From Sarcocystis neurona (lineage: Eukaryota; Apicomplexa; Conoidasida; Eucoccidiorida; Sarcocystidae), in the NCBI GenBank assembly GCA_000727475.1, contig KL647288.1, forward strand, positions 4,989,292 to 5,053,291: DNA of 64,000 nucleotides. The letters run 5' to 3'. The number at the start of each line of letters is the position of its first letter. Position 1 is the first letter of the stretch. Below are positions 48,748 to 59,329 of this stretch, in pieces. A program made the position numbers and the translations under genes. The notes beneath the pieces are model-generated. The model ran no database searches and had not been told where the DNA came from. It worked only from the letters and a program-made list of their open reading frames with translations.

Positions 48748-50732
48748 ACGCTAACTGTGGTGCAAAAACGCTTTCCTGAAGTGCTTCGGGGAGGAGACGA
48801 GCTTCGTGGGTAGTAGGGATGCCAGCTGTTTCTTTCTGTCTAAGCGAGCAGGTGGACAGTCAGTCTGCAACGCCGTGGGTGTGGTGCCGTTGTCCCGTGC
48901 GGACATCGCTACCGTCCTTCGATTGCCTCTGCAGCATGCGTATATCCTACGTGTGTGAAGCATGGATGACTCGATATGAGCGCGTAACTAGAAGTTTCTG
49001 CGAATCGTGAAGGACACGAATTCGAGGTAGGACTGTGCGCGCGGTCGTTGTAGGGCGGCTTCGCAGAAGCCAGCATCCGTGGAGGAATGAGTTAGCATCT
49101 GTTATGCATCTCTGAAGAAAAGCATTCACGTCCTTGGGTTCGGACTGGACAATGCGTCGAGCGTATTCTGTGGATTTCGTCGGCGCCTCTGAGCACCACT
49201 TAATTTATTGTCAGGCGTCTGCTCGCGTTAGTCTGAGTCTACACCTTCTGCATTTACCCCAGCGCGGAGCAGCGTCAAAATACTGCCGTCGCTGTCTTAC
49301 AGTCTCTAAACTTGCCCGTATAGGCGTGCATGATTGTTGAAGTCGATGAACAGTTGTGATAGGGAACTAGAGGGCCCTGTGTACTCCATGAGCAAAGTTC
49401 GTGATCCGCTTTTCTTCCTACTCCGGCCTGTCTCTCCATCATCGATGCAATCAGCCCTTACGACTCCGAGGGATGCTTGAGTATACCCCGTACTTACGAA
49501 CGTGTATAAGCGTGTATTCATTGGTGAGTAGCGTGAGGGAACAACGCTCAATTTACACCTGTGACCTCCTTCGCCACATGCTTCACAGTGATACTATCAT
49601 ACCACAACTTACAGACATTAGTGTAGAAGTTGTCTGGATAAGGTAAAGTTCCATTCGTACCGCCCGTTACTGTAGCGGCACCGCTGGAAGATAATCACTG
49701 TAACGCATCTTCAACTTGAATCTATCACATTCGCCAAACTTGTACCAAATGGAGCTTTTTCGCTCAGCTTCGTGCATGCATTGTATGGAAGGCCGCGCAG
49801 AGAGTCTTAATGGTGCCCGATGGTCACACGCAGATCTGTCCGCTCATCACCAGTAAAAACAAGCTACCCTCACACTAGTTCCTGAAAGCCTTGCACTGAC
49901 GTACACTGCTGCGATGAAAAAGGCAAACCGACGAACGTGTACACTGCAAAATACACGTATGCGTACTATAACGTTGGCATCTGAAGTCAGGCAGCGCAGT
50001 CGCTGGACTTGAAAATTGCGTATACACCTGCTTCGAGCAAGACAGCCGCAGCACCGGCAAACACAGGGGTGCCTGAATCTTCTGTACGTACAACGGCATC
50101 TGGCAAGGGAGTCCCAGCACACTGAAAAACCAGTGGTGCCTGATCTTATTTCGGGGGACGGTGTGCACACGCAGCAGATTCGGGCTGTCCCTCTGTAGGG
50201 TAAAACGTCTTGTATAGATTTGCTGTTTCTCACCAGACAGTCTGCGCGGCTGAATACGTCGGCATTCGACTGCATCCAGTAATATACGCTGTTACGTGTA
50301 CAGTGGCGCTATGTAGCTGTAGACAACAAAACACTGCCTCGGCTGGTCTGCGACTGCACATCTACGTAGAGGAACGTATGTCTTCTTGCGTTGCTTGTAC
50401 AGGTTCGTTGGCGTAAGTCCTGTCTTTAAGGCGCTGCCACACGGAGCGTACCGCGTAGCGCCGCTAGGTAGCACATAAGGTTTGGGACACGTTCTTGCCA
50501 CAAGGTTAGCTTTCTTGGAAGATTGCTTTGCATGAGACCACAGCGCATGCATACCTGTACACGGCTCTCTGTCCAGCGGATCCCGTATACCGATCTCGCA
50601 TTATATGGTCCTCCACTTTTTCTGCGCTGTTACCGTGTCGGCTGTCGACAAGATTTCCACGTGTGTATACACACATATATATATACGTTTCTGGCCAACG
50701 AATCAGATCTCAAGGCATGTTGTTCGGTACAG
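48748..50732. other. Mostly unassigned; weak exon-like pieces
   Basis: A piece at 50100-50200 (+) reads SQHTEKPVVPDLISGDGVHT and a piece near 50420-50470 reads ALPHGAYRVAPL; both could be upstream exons of the gene ending at 50985. The rest shows nothing I can support. Confidence 0.35.
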
Positions 50733-50985
50733 TTCCAGAACGAACTTGAACAGCAGGAAGCCGCGGTCCTTTACATCCAGGAAACAGCTTCGGGGCAGGA
50801 ACGCGTCCGTGAAAATTTTGACCTCTCCTTATGAGGCTAAGAGAGGCCAACACTATCCTTTCCCGCAGGGGTTCACCTGGAAGTTCAATCTCTCCTTGAC
50901 ATGCCCCGCACACAAGCCGCAGACAATGGTTCGCTTTCGCCGCTCGATGCCACCTGAACATCGATTTACCAGCGTCCCCAAATAG
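50733..50985 (+). CDS. 3' end of an unknown small protein, two exons
   Basis: Exon 50733-50804 (after GGTACAG) reads FQNELEQQEAAVLYIQETAS then GQER. It joins in phase 0 over a 64-nt intron to 50869-50985 (acceptor CCTTTCCCGCAG), reading GFTWKFNLSLTCPAHKPQTM then VRFRRSMPPEHRFTSVPK and stop. The donor (CGC|GTCCGT) is weak, so the first exon could instead end otherwise. Basic C terminus; a mitochondrial or ribosome-associated role is possible but not shown. Upstream exons unresolved. Confidence 0.45.
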
Positions 50986-51755
50986 GCACATCTATGTGTG
51001 TTACGTACGCACGTCATACACACATACATACGAATGTACACGTATATTAATGCGCCGACAAAAACAAATATACGTACGTGAGTGCGCTCGGCCTCTGCAG
51101 TGCAATCTGTTCTCCTGTGTAGTTCAGTTCCACTTTAGGAGTCTTTTCCAGAGAGGCCTCACGAATATCCTAGTCCATGAGAAGCGCGCTCCGACGAGGT
51201 CAGGACACGCTCGATTGGACATCCAGGTTACTGAAATGCTTACGTCATTGGTGGTCTGCCAAACACAGCAGATTCACCCACGCGTATGCGGGCGTGGGAC
51301 GAAAATAGTAGGGTTCTGCTGCAGTTGACGGGGGATTCGGAAAGCACTACAGTTGTTCGCTACAACTGCGCAGGTTGCATGCTACAAGGTGCAACTTGTG
51401 CCTGCCTTTTGCCGCTTCAGACTGCCCCACGTGAGAGACACCAATTCTTTTCTGCCTTAGTCTGTAATTGATATCGTAAACACAGTAAAACTACAATAGC
51501 CCACCACTACGTCGTCCTTGCAGCCCTCCTACGAAGCGGACTAGGTATACCTTGCAGTGACCATAACGCCCGCATATGTTCGTTGATGTATGTTCCCGTC
51601 GTCATACGTGTAGACACACTTCCTTGGCAAGGGTACCAAACTTAAACTGTATGCGTGCATGCGGAGCATATCCACACAGAAGAGACTACAGGGCACACAC
51701 GAGGCGCGTGGCGCAGCAACTTGGACGGTAGGCCTTTTCTGTGAACCTTGAATAT
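50986..51755. other. No supported gene
   Basis: Short frames only. Probably the shared 3' flank of the convergent genes ending at 50985 (+) and about 51.8-52.0 kb (-). Confidence 0.45.
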
Positions 51756-51798
51756 TCAAGAGCAGCACCACCTAGTACCGAGAACGTTGCCGCAGCCA

Positions 51799-51880
51799 TC
51801 AGGCGGCCCGTTTCCCACCCATCGTAGCCCGGGGGAGGTCACGACCATCTGAAGAAAAGCGCGTTGTTCTTTTTCTGCCT
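51799..51880 (-). CDS. Candidate terminal exon of the nucleotidyltransferase
   Basis: On the minus strand, after the donor at 52001, an AAAAGGCAG acceptor near 51878 opens a phase-2 compatible frame reading RKRTTRFSSDGRDLPRATMG then GKRAA and TGA at 51801-51799. It would replace the one-residue read-through end of the main frame. The longer minus frame 51756-51983 in another phase is the alternative. Confidence 0.35.
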
Positions 51881-51997
51881 TTTTACGAGGGGTTCGCCTT
51901 CTCGCGTGCATTCCGGTAAGACAATAAAAACGTCTTATCTGTGCGACACGCCCAGGTGACGACTGGGGCGTATCCGTGCACATCCGGGGACGCCTAC

Positions 51998-54900
51998 CTA
52001 CCTGAAGTCTGGAGCGGCAACCTGCTGCAGCGGCATTCCATCGGATAGCATCGAATACGCCCGTTTAAATTCGTGACGAATTCTCTGCTGTTGACAAGGT
52101 AGTAAGTTGCACACATCCTTCCCTATTTCGAAAGGATTATCAACTACAAGGAAATCAGTATCATCACGACTGGTCGTTGCCATATCTTCGTAATGCATTT
52201 CGACAACCGCTGCGTCCGCCACATCCCTGTCTACGGAGGTCGGAGCAGCAGCTGCGCCACATACACCAGCAGCAGAGAAACCGTGACCAGGGGCTTCTCT
52301 GAACCCGCTGCATGCGATTCGTTCATCCCGTGCTGCTTCGCGTGGCGCTCCGGTCGCTGCGGCTGCTGCTGCGGCTGCCTGCTCTGCTGCGGATGTGTCA
52401 GCTCGCTTCCACGAGTTGCAGACGTCGTGAAGGGATGCAGCAGCACTAAAACTTTGCATTCTCTGCTCTGCAAGACTGGCGTAGCCTCTGTGGCTGTGAC
52501 CGATAAATGAGGAAGTGTCTCGTATATCGATTACACCGCCTTTATATTCGTATCCAAAGTAGCGGAAAAACTGTATGAGTAGCTCACCTGCGGATTGCGT
52601 GTTAGGTGGCACATGCTCTCCACCTCTTAAATAAGCTAACTCCTGCTTGATAAGCTCCCTGTCTGCGGTATACCTGCAGTCGACTCCTGCAATATACACG
52701 GGTGGCACACGATGCATGATAGCAAGATCTTGTAGCGACGGCAAAATAGGCGGAAACGTGTGACGCTGGAGGAAATTTATAAGCATCAGAATGAGAGAGA
52801 ATGAGGAAATGGTGCCTCGTGATCGATCGTTGATGTATCTCCCGCGTGCCCACCACTTTACTGCGTAGCCCAGCGTCCGCAGGCGTGGGTCCACATTCAC
52901 GTACGCCTCCAAGAGCTTGCTGTTCACGACTGCCAGCAAGTTGTTCACGCTGATGTCACAGGCGATCATGCTGTGTTTGCACGCGGCATGTTGTTGCTCT
53001 TCTCTCTCTCGTCTAGTACCTCGCAAAAGAAGATCGGACAACGCGTCGGCCCGCTGCTGTTGCTGCCTGTGCCGCCGCCCCTTCGACTGCTCAGTCAGTT
53101 CGGGGACAGGTGAGGACGCAGTGGCAGAAGCACGCGCCAAAGAGGCATGGAGAGCAGCAGGTGAAGCGCAGTAGGAACTGCCAGTGGGGTTTTCTTCCGC
53201 TGCGTCAGTGTGAAGTTTCCCCGACTTCACTACCGGCGATTCAGCGAGCTCGTCCACTTGCGCTCCACGCAGTGTGTGCTGCTGTCGATGCCGCAGCACT
53301 GGCTGCCCTTGTTGCTGCTGGTGCTGCTCAGGCAGCGTAACGTCACTTGGTTGCTCCTGTCGCTGTTGGTGCTCAGAGAGGGCACTGCGTTCTAGTTGGT
53401 GCTGCTGCTGCCGGGTGCCTTCCTGTCGTCGCGCTGCTTGCTGCAGACATTCTCTCCAGTGTTGCTGCGGCTGATCGGCAAGTTGTCGCTGCTGCAGCGT
53501 GACGGTCTTCGGCACCTTGTAGCCGTTGCTGGTCCTTCTGGTGCGGGGGGCCCAGTGAATGATCGGGACGCGGGCCTGAAACCGAGTTTCGATAAAGTAT
53601 GTTTGCACCGGCTGCAGCGCCTGCGCAATCTGCCTGAGCGCCTTTATCTGCAGGGGCCTCGTTGCTGCTCCGCTGAGCTGCACACACACATCCACGTCGC
53701 TGTAGGGCGTCCACAAGCCATTGACGGCGGAACCGAACGCTGCCACGACACAAGCTTCCAAGTTGCTGCTCAGCAGTTCTTGCAGCTGCTCGAGAAATTG
53801 TGCCAGCGCTCTCTCCTGCTCCTTGCGTGGAGTCATCGCTGCTTCCAACTGCTGCATCTCCCACGTCAACGAGCGATAAATGGGGGATGAGAAAGCCGTT
53901 ACGATTCCACTGCCTCCTAAAAGGTAGTTGCTGCTATGTGGAGGGGAGAAGTCGGAACGCGTTGCCGTCTCACCTTTACGAGCTGCGCTGCGGATGTCGC
54001 GTTCGTTCAGTCGTTCCCTTCCGCCGCTGCTTAACAGCTGGCTGCTGTTTTCCTGGCCGCTCTGCGTGCTGCTGCTTGTGCTACTGCTACTGAAAACATC
54101 GCTGGAGGCGGCTGCAAGATGCCGGCTTCTGGAAGGGGCACCGTTGCTCGGCACGCTGCAGGCATCGTTATTGTTGATAGCGCTGCTACCGTGGTCGCTG
54201 CGGGTGCTGCTCAAGCCGCTACTGTCACTCGTCGTTGTCGCACTGCCGCTTGTGATGCTGCTGCTGATGAAGCTGTGCCTATCGCTTCCGCTGAACCTTC
54301 CACCAGTGGTGCTGTTAGTAACAACTTCCTCGCGTGCTGCCGTGATGCTGCTTGCACACTCCTTCGGATCCTCCCCGTACGGGGTCGAGTCACTCCCGCG
54401 GCGCGACGCTGTCTGACTGAGCAGGCTACTACGACGCCGGCTGACCTCGACTTGGCTGCTGTCGCTGTTTTTAAAGAGAAAGCTGCTGCCCATGCCTCCG
54501 CCCCCATTTTCCCACTCCTCTCGCGCGTTTGCGTCTTCGCAGTCCACAGTTTCACTGCTGCGGCACACCCACACGCACGCGGTTTCTCCGCCAGCAGCGA
54601 CGGCGGCAGCGGGCTCTGAGCCTCTGCCCTTACGTCGAGTCTCTGCTGCGTCCTGTTGCACGTCTCCCGAAAGCCTGCGGACTGCTACGGCATGCGTCGC
54701 TGCTGCTTGCTCAACGAAGACAGCCATAGGAAGCGCAGCCGAGGACCTGCACGACCGCTGACTTTTCCATTCCGCCGAAGACGCAGCTGCTGCACCTTGC
54801 CCCCCTCCTTCTTCAGCGCGCAGCTGGTGCCCAGCAGCAACACCGCCTGCCCTCGGAGGAGGCAGCCTCCCTCTTGGAGACACTTTCACGCTCTTACCAC

Positions 54901-57898
54901 GCGCAGCAGTTGCACCCTCACGGCACAACGCAGACGTAGCATCAGCAGAAACATAATTACAAAGGGACAGAGAGCTAGCGGAAGCACCAGTGCTCGCAGC
55001 AGCAGCAACGCTCGCAGCAGCAGCAACGCTCCCGATATCGGCAGCAACGCTCCCAGTATCAGATGCAGCGGCTACGTGGGGAGGCATCGCAGCACCTCCA
55101 GCAGCAGCGGCTTTATTAACGTAAGTCTTCTGACATGCCTGAACGTGATCCAGTGTGTTTTTTTGTGATAGCCCACTCTCATTGACGTAGTCGGTGTTGC
55201 AGGGTCTGGCCCTGCTGCTGCTGTCGAGCACGCTGTTTTCTCGTGTTGGTCCTCCTCGTGACCCTGCTGCTTCTGCTCGCCCAGGCGGTGCACGTGCTGA
55301 GAGGGGACCCCCTGCTGCCCCGTATTCGACTTCTTCGTCTTCAGAAAATTCATCGTCACTGAGAAAAAAGGCCGTCGGCGTGCCCTGAGCAGAAGGAGTA
55401 CCAGTAGGTGCGACGACAGCAGCAGGTAGAGCCGCTGTCGCCCCGCCGCCAGCGGTCCTCCGTTCTCGGGCTGCTGCACGGGCGGCAACCGATTGCTGAA
55501 GGCGCGTGGAGAGTGGGGCGAAAGCAGCACTAGCCGTACGCGGAGATAGCAGCCGCCTTGCTGCTCCACGCTGGAAGCTGGTAGATTCTCGTAGTTTACA
55601 CAGAGTAGATGCAGAAGCAGAAGCGGCAGCACGAGAGAAGCACCGGGGTGTGACGCGGTCGCACAACGACACGCCAGTCAAAAATGGAGCGGGAGAAACC
55701 CGCTGAAGCAGCCTCGGGAGGTTGCTGTTGGTTGCGCTGCAATTACACCACGTGCAGTTTCCTCTCCACCACATAGACGAGGCGCACAGCAAGTTCTTCG
55801 ACCGGTGTTGCTGATGCTGCAGCACGAGACAAAGCTGCTGCTGCTTGTACAGGTGAAGTTCCTGATGCTCCGGCAGCGGCAGCCCGTCGATATGCGACTT
55901 CTCTCTGCACGGGCGTCTGTGCTGCCGTTGCTGTTCTTGCAGCGGGCGGGTCAGTCGCTGTTGCCTCCCAGACACGGTGACGCGCTGCCGACGCTGGCGT
56001 TGCAGCAGCAATTCACGCACGCCGCGCGGACGTTTCGGCAGAAAGAAACGTTGCTGCATTTGTTGCGTGCGCATCTCCTGTCGCGGTCGCGTCGTCGGCT
56101 GGTGTTTCTGCGTCTTGTCTTGCCTCTGCTGCCGCTGCTGTTGGTTCACCGGAAGCTGTTGTTGCTCCGAGCCCACCCGAAGCCGCTGCCCTGGCCGCCC
56201 CTCTTCCACGTGACTGTCTTGCTGCTGTGGCTGCTGCTCGTGCAGCTTTACGAGCTTCTGCTGCCACTGCTGCAACGCCGTCTGCACCGTGTCCTGCAGA
56301 TATTGCTGTTGAGGTACCGGCGCGGCCTGGGGACGCCTGCTCTGCTGCGAGACGGAGGGCAGTGTGGAGAAAAACCAAGCGCCACCGGAGACGCTGCTGG
56401 CAGCAGCGGATGAGTGCGCTTGCTTCAACAAACAAAATGACGGTGAGAGATGTTGGGCTTTCCCACCAAGCCTGCTCCGAAGCGATCTGTCCCCTTGGCT
56501 GGGAGTGCAGCACTCGTGAAGAGGAGAGCTTGAGCAGCAGCCGTGCTGCTGCGCCTCTGCAGCTGCTGCTGCTCCAGCAGGTGTCTGGCCTCTTTTATCA
56601 GCAGCAGACACCGCGGCAGCATGAAGCGCAGCAGCGGCACGTCCAGCTGAAGCAGCAGCTGCTGCTGCAGGAGCGAGGGAACGCGCCCAACGTGAGTGGA
56701 GTCCTGGCCACCACCGTCCGTCGCAGGAGGGAGAGCCCGAACCGCAGCACGTACAGCCGCGGAACATCAATCTTTCTCTTCTGGAGAAGAAGTCGCCTCT
56801 CTGCTGCTTTCTTGTTCTCCTGTGGCGGCCACGACAGTCGCAGCTCTGCAAGGCTTCCTTGCTGTTCCTCTGCTGCTCGTGCGGTCGCAGCAACCACTGC
56901 CGTGCATCACTTGATGCTGCGTCCTCCTTCCCAGGCAGAGAAGAAGAACCTGCTGACGTGCCTGCAGCAGTGTGTACCTGGCCCAGACTCGCAAAACCAG
57001 CTGAACTTGGATGCGCACGACGGAGAACAGCGGAAGCTTTGTTGCGGCCCTGTCTTCCTGAAAGGATGGCTGTGACGCTTGCGCATGCACTTCCAGGCTC
57101 TGCGACAGGCCAGCAGCCAACAGCAGCGGAGAACAGGGCACGAGTACGTGAACCAGCGGAAGGAGGAGGAGGAGCAGCAGGAGCGGCGACAGGACCACCA
57201 CCACCCCACGCAGCCGCTGGACGGCCCACATAAGCAGCAGGAGTTCTGGCAGCAGTGAAGATCACACGAGCACGTACGCTGGCGGGGAAGGTAAACTTGG
57301 AAGCAGCAACGCCAGCGAAGGCAGCGACAGCGGCAGGGGGGGACACAGGGACAGCAGGCGCGGCCACCGATACGGCAGCAGCAGCGGCATGTCGCAGGTA
57401 ACTACCACGGGCGGCGACGGGCGAAGCAGCAGCCGCGGCGGCTCTAGAAGCAGCGGCAGCGGATGTAGACAGAGAAGCAGCTCCATATACGTTGTGGTGA
57501 AGCTCCTGCAGCAGGGAGGGAGACAGGATGCTGCGACGGCCATTCGCTGCCGCAGCGCCTGCTTGAGCTGCCTGCGGTGCCGATGTTGCTGCAAGCAGCG
57601 CTGCAACGGCTCGCGGCGTTCTTGCTGGCCTGAAAGCATTTGCTGCAGCGGATGGTAGTCCTTGGGGGCGACGGAGGCAGCATGTAACAGCACGCTGAGC
57701 TAGGATGGCCCCCGACCTCCCTGCTGCTGCTCCTGCATCTGCTGTGTGTGGCCTGTTGGAGCCCCCCTTACCACACGCTGCGGCTGCAGCTGCTTCGCGG
57801 CGCACCTGCGTGGTGTCGGTTGCTGTCCGGCGGACGCAGTGCTGCTGCTGCTGCGGTTGCAGCATTTTGCCAGCACTTGATGAGCACCGGCAGATCAT
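51998..57898 (-). CDS. Cid1/Trf4-type nucleotidyltransferase (non-canonical PAP or TUTase), giant and repeat-expanded
   Basis: One uninterrupted 1966-codon frame. Residues 1388-1403 carry the polymerase-beta motif FGSAVNGLWTPYSDVDV with Asp1401 and Asp1403; the third catalytic Asp is Asp1648 in ACDISVNN. The PAP core follows (VKWWARGRYINDRSRGTISS, SLILMLINFLQRHTFPP). The PAP-associated part has ELLIQFFRYFGYEYKGGVID and, near residue 1920, NPFEIGKDVCNLL with FKRAY. Such enzymes add A or U to RNA 3' ends. About 1340 residues of Ala, Gln, Ser and Leu-rich sequence precede the core, and about 180 Gln-rich residues are inserted between catalytic strands. The start Met is uncertain; internal introns in the repeat part cannot be excluded. 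The stop lies inside a splice-donor consensus (TTCAG|GTAGGT), so a further 3' exon is likely. PAP against TUTase specificity cannot be decided here. Confidence 0.85.
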   Translation of the reverse strand: MICRCSSSAGKMLQPQQQQHCVRRTATDTTQVRREAAAAAACGKGGSNRPHTADAGAAAGRSGAILAQRAVTCCLRRPQGLPSAAANAFRPARTPRAVAALLAATSAPQAAQAGAAAANGRRSILSPSLLQELHHNVYGAASLSTSAAAASRAAAAAASPVAARGSYLRHAAAAAVSVAAPAVPVSPPAAVAAFAGVAASKFTFPASVRARVIFTAARTPAAYVGRPAAAWGGGGPVAAPAAPPPPSAGSRTRALFSAAVGCWPVAEPGSACASVTAILSGRQGRNKASAVLRRAHPSSAGFASLGQVHTAAGTSAGSSSLPGKEDAASSDARQWLLRPHEQQRNSKEALQSCDCRGRHRRTRKQQRGDFFSRRERLMFRGCTCCGSGSPSCDGRWWPGLHSRWARSLAPAAAAAASAGRAAAALHAAAVSAADKRGQTPAGAAAAAEAQQHGCCSSSPLHECCTPSQGDRSLRSRLGGKAQHLSPSFCLLKQAHSSAAASSVSGGAWFFSTLPSVSQQSRRPQAAPVPQQQYLQDTVQTALQQWQQKLVKLHEQQPQQQDSHVEEGRPGQRLRVGSEQQQLPVNQQQRQQRQDKTQKHQPTTRPRQEMRTQQMQQRFFLPKRPRGVRELLLQRQRRQRVTVSGRQQRLTRPLQEQQRQHRRPCREKSHIDGLPLPEHQELHLYKQQQLCLVLQHQQHRSKNLLCASSMWWRGNCTWCNCSATNSNLPRLLQRVSPAPFLTGVSLCDRVTPRCFSRAAASASASTLCKLRESTSFQRGAARRLLSPRTASAAFAPLSTRLQQSVAARAAARERRTAGGGATAALPAAVVAPTGTPSAQGTPTAFFLSDDEFSEDEEVEYGAAGGPLSARAPPGRAEAAGSRGGPTRENSVLDSSSRARPCNTDYVNESGLSQKNTLDHVQACQKTYVNKAAAAGGAAMPPHVAAASDTGSVAADIGSVAAAASVAAAASTGASASSLSLCNYVSADATSALCREGATAARGKSVKVSPRGRLPPPRAGGVAAGHQLRAEEGGGQGAAAASSAEWKSQRSCRSSAALPMAVFVEQAAATHAVAVRRLSGDVQQDAAETRRKGRGSEPAAAVAAGGETACVWVCRSSETVDCEDANAREEWENGGGGMGSSFLFKNSDSSQVEVSRRRSSLLSQTASRRGSDSTPYGEDPKECASSITAAREEVVTNSTTGGRFSGSDRHSFISSSITSGSATTTSDSSGLSSTRSDHGSSAINNNDACSVPSNGAPSRSRHLAAASSDVFSSSSTSSSTQSGQENSSQLLSSGGRERLNERDIRSAARKGETATRSDFSPPHSSNYLLGGSGIVTAFSSPIYRSLTWEMQQLEAAMTPRKEQERALAQFLEQLQELLSSNLEACVVAAFGSAVNGLWTPYSDVDVCVQLSGAATRPLQIKALRQIAQALQPVQTYFIETRFQARVPIIHWAPRTRRTSNGYKVPKTVTLQQRQLADQPQQHWRECLQQAARRQEGTRQQQHQLERSALSEHQQRQEQPSDVTLPEQHQQQQGQPVLRHRQQHTLRGAQVDELAESPVVKSGKLHTDAAEENPTGSSYCASPAALHASLARASATASSPVPELTEQSKGRRHRQQQQRADALSDLLLRGTRREREEQQHAACKHSMIACDISVNNLLAVVNSKLLEAYVNVDPRLRTLGYAVKWWARGRYINDRSRGTISSFSLILMLINFLQRHTFPPILPSLQDLAIMHRVPPVYIAGVDCRYTADRELIKQELAYLRGGEHVPPNTQSAGELLIQFFRYFGYEYKGGVIDIRDTSSFIGHSHRGYASLAEQRMQSFSAAASLHDVCNSWKRADTSAAEQAAAAAAAATGAPREAARDERIACSGFREAPGHGFSAAGVCGAAAAPTSVDRDVADAAVVEMHYEDMATTSRDDTDFLVVDNPFEIGKDVCNLLPCQQQRIRHEFKRAYSMLSDGMPLQQVAAPDFR

Positions 57899-58249
57899 AA
57901 TACCTAGGAAGGCGGAAGAAGCGGCGCTCGTCGCAGTCCACTGCCGCGCCGTCTCATTGGCAGCATCGCAGTCGCCTCGTCAGTGGAACACCCACTGCTC
58001 TGCAGGCAGCGCTGCGGCGGCTGCTGGCGTTCTGCCGCAGAGGCTGACATGTTGCGGCAGCGTGCGCGCAGATGCCACTCTTCCTGCTGCAAAAGAAGAC
58101 GCAGCTACCGTAGCGCTCCAGGCGCTGATGTTGCGGCGGGCATGGCTATATAACGTGTGGCCGGCTTAGCGGACGCGTCCATACGCATGTAGGTGTGAAT
58201 GTATCCGTGAGTAATGGGTGCAGTATATACGTGTGTGTCGACTGCTGCA

Positions 58250-59319
58250 GCAAGGAGAGGGGACAGGAGCAGCAGGAAGAAGAACCGCTGCAGTGCGTGC
58301 GGGCGATGTTCGCGGAGAACGACGCAGGCATGTACAGCTGGAGCGACGGCAGGGCTGCTGGCGGGCAGCATGGGGACTGTGTAGCAGCAAGGAAGAAGTT
58401 CGCAAAGGAAGATTCGCCCTGACTGTGAAGGGAAGGGGGACGCAGGGGAAGAAGGCGGAATGGCTCGCGCGAGACAAGCAGTTACTGTTGCACTGGGGGA
58501 AACAGATGCTGCTGCAGTAACGACGGGGAGGGCGCGCTGCAGCGGCACGCAGGTGCGGCTCCAGCAAGCGGATAACGGCTGCTGCAGCGTAGAAGCATCC
58601 GTACAGCAGCAGCACGCTGGTGCTAAACAAAAGCAGCGAGGTCCACCGCGCTTCCTTCCCTCCGTGAGAGGACCCCGCTCTGACAGGAGAGGGGCATGCA
58701 GTCACAGAGGGCCTCTTACCCAGTTCCACGTACGGAGTTGACAGGGAAAACTACGCGTATGCATGCTACAAATACATATATATGTGCACACAAGTGAAGT
58801 GAATTCAAGCAACTGGAGCGCACGGGGTGAGGCGAATGAAAACGGGGACAGACTGACAAGCGTGGCCGTGGTGCGAGAACGAGTGTCGTGTGTGCGTGCG
58901 TGTGTGCCTCAAGAGCGCCGCCAGCCACACCGACGGCAGCTGCTGCTGCGGAGCACTGTGTTTATACAGGTGGGGGGACTCACGCTAACCCGAGCTGCCG
59001 CGCGGCTGCTGGCAGAACCTTGAAGAAAATTTGTGCGTTCGATCCGAGGTATGGAAACCTTACAAAAGACCCTTGGACGGGCCGGGTTCTTTCCTGCAAG
59101 TCTACGACAGCGGCGCAGGTGTGCCTGCTGTCGCTGCTTCTTTTGCCTGTGCTGCTGCTCGTGCTGTTGCTGCTGCCGTTGCGGCGCACGGTCTGCAGGT
59201 GCTTGGGAGTAGCGGCGGGCCATGGGCGCGCGGCGCGCATGTGTCCACCTGAAGAGCGGAAAATGCGTGAATCCTTTTCCTGTTTTGTCCGCGGCGTAGC
59301 CAACGACCGTTGCTGCTGA
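58250..59319 (+). CDS. Possible membrane-protein gene, exons uncertain
   Basis: A plus-strand piece after CTGCTGCAG (58250) reads PLQCVRAMFAENDAGMYSWS then DGRAAGGQHGDCVAARKKF before TGA 58422. A second piece, after TTTATACAG near 58970, reads KKICAFDPRYGNLTKDPWTG and then a single membrane-spanning stretch VCLLSLLLLPVLLLVLLLLP, followed by a short Cys and Arg-containing tail ending at TGA 59319. Cys residues and an NLT sequon before the segment fit a type I membrane protein end. The minus strand is also open (58166-58729), so strand is tentative for the first piece. Confidence 0.35.
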
Positions 59320-59329
59320 CTTCGCGCTG

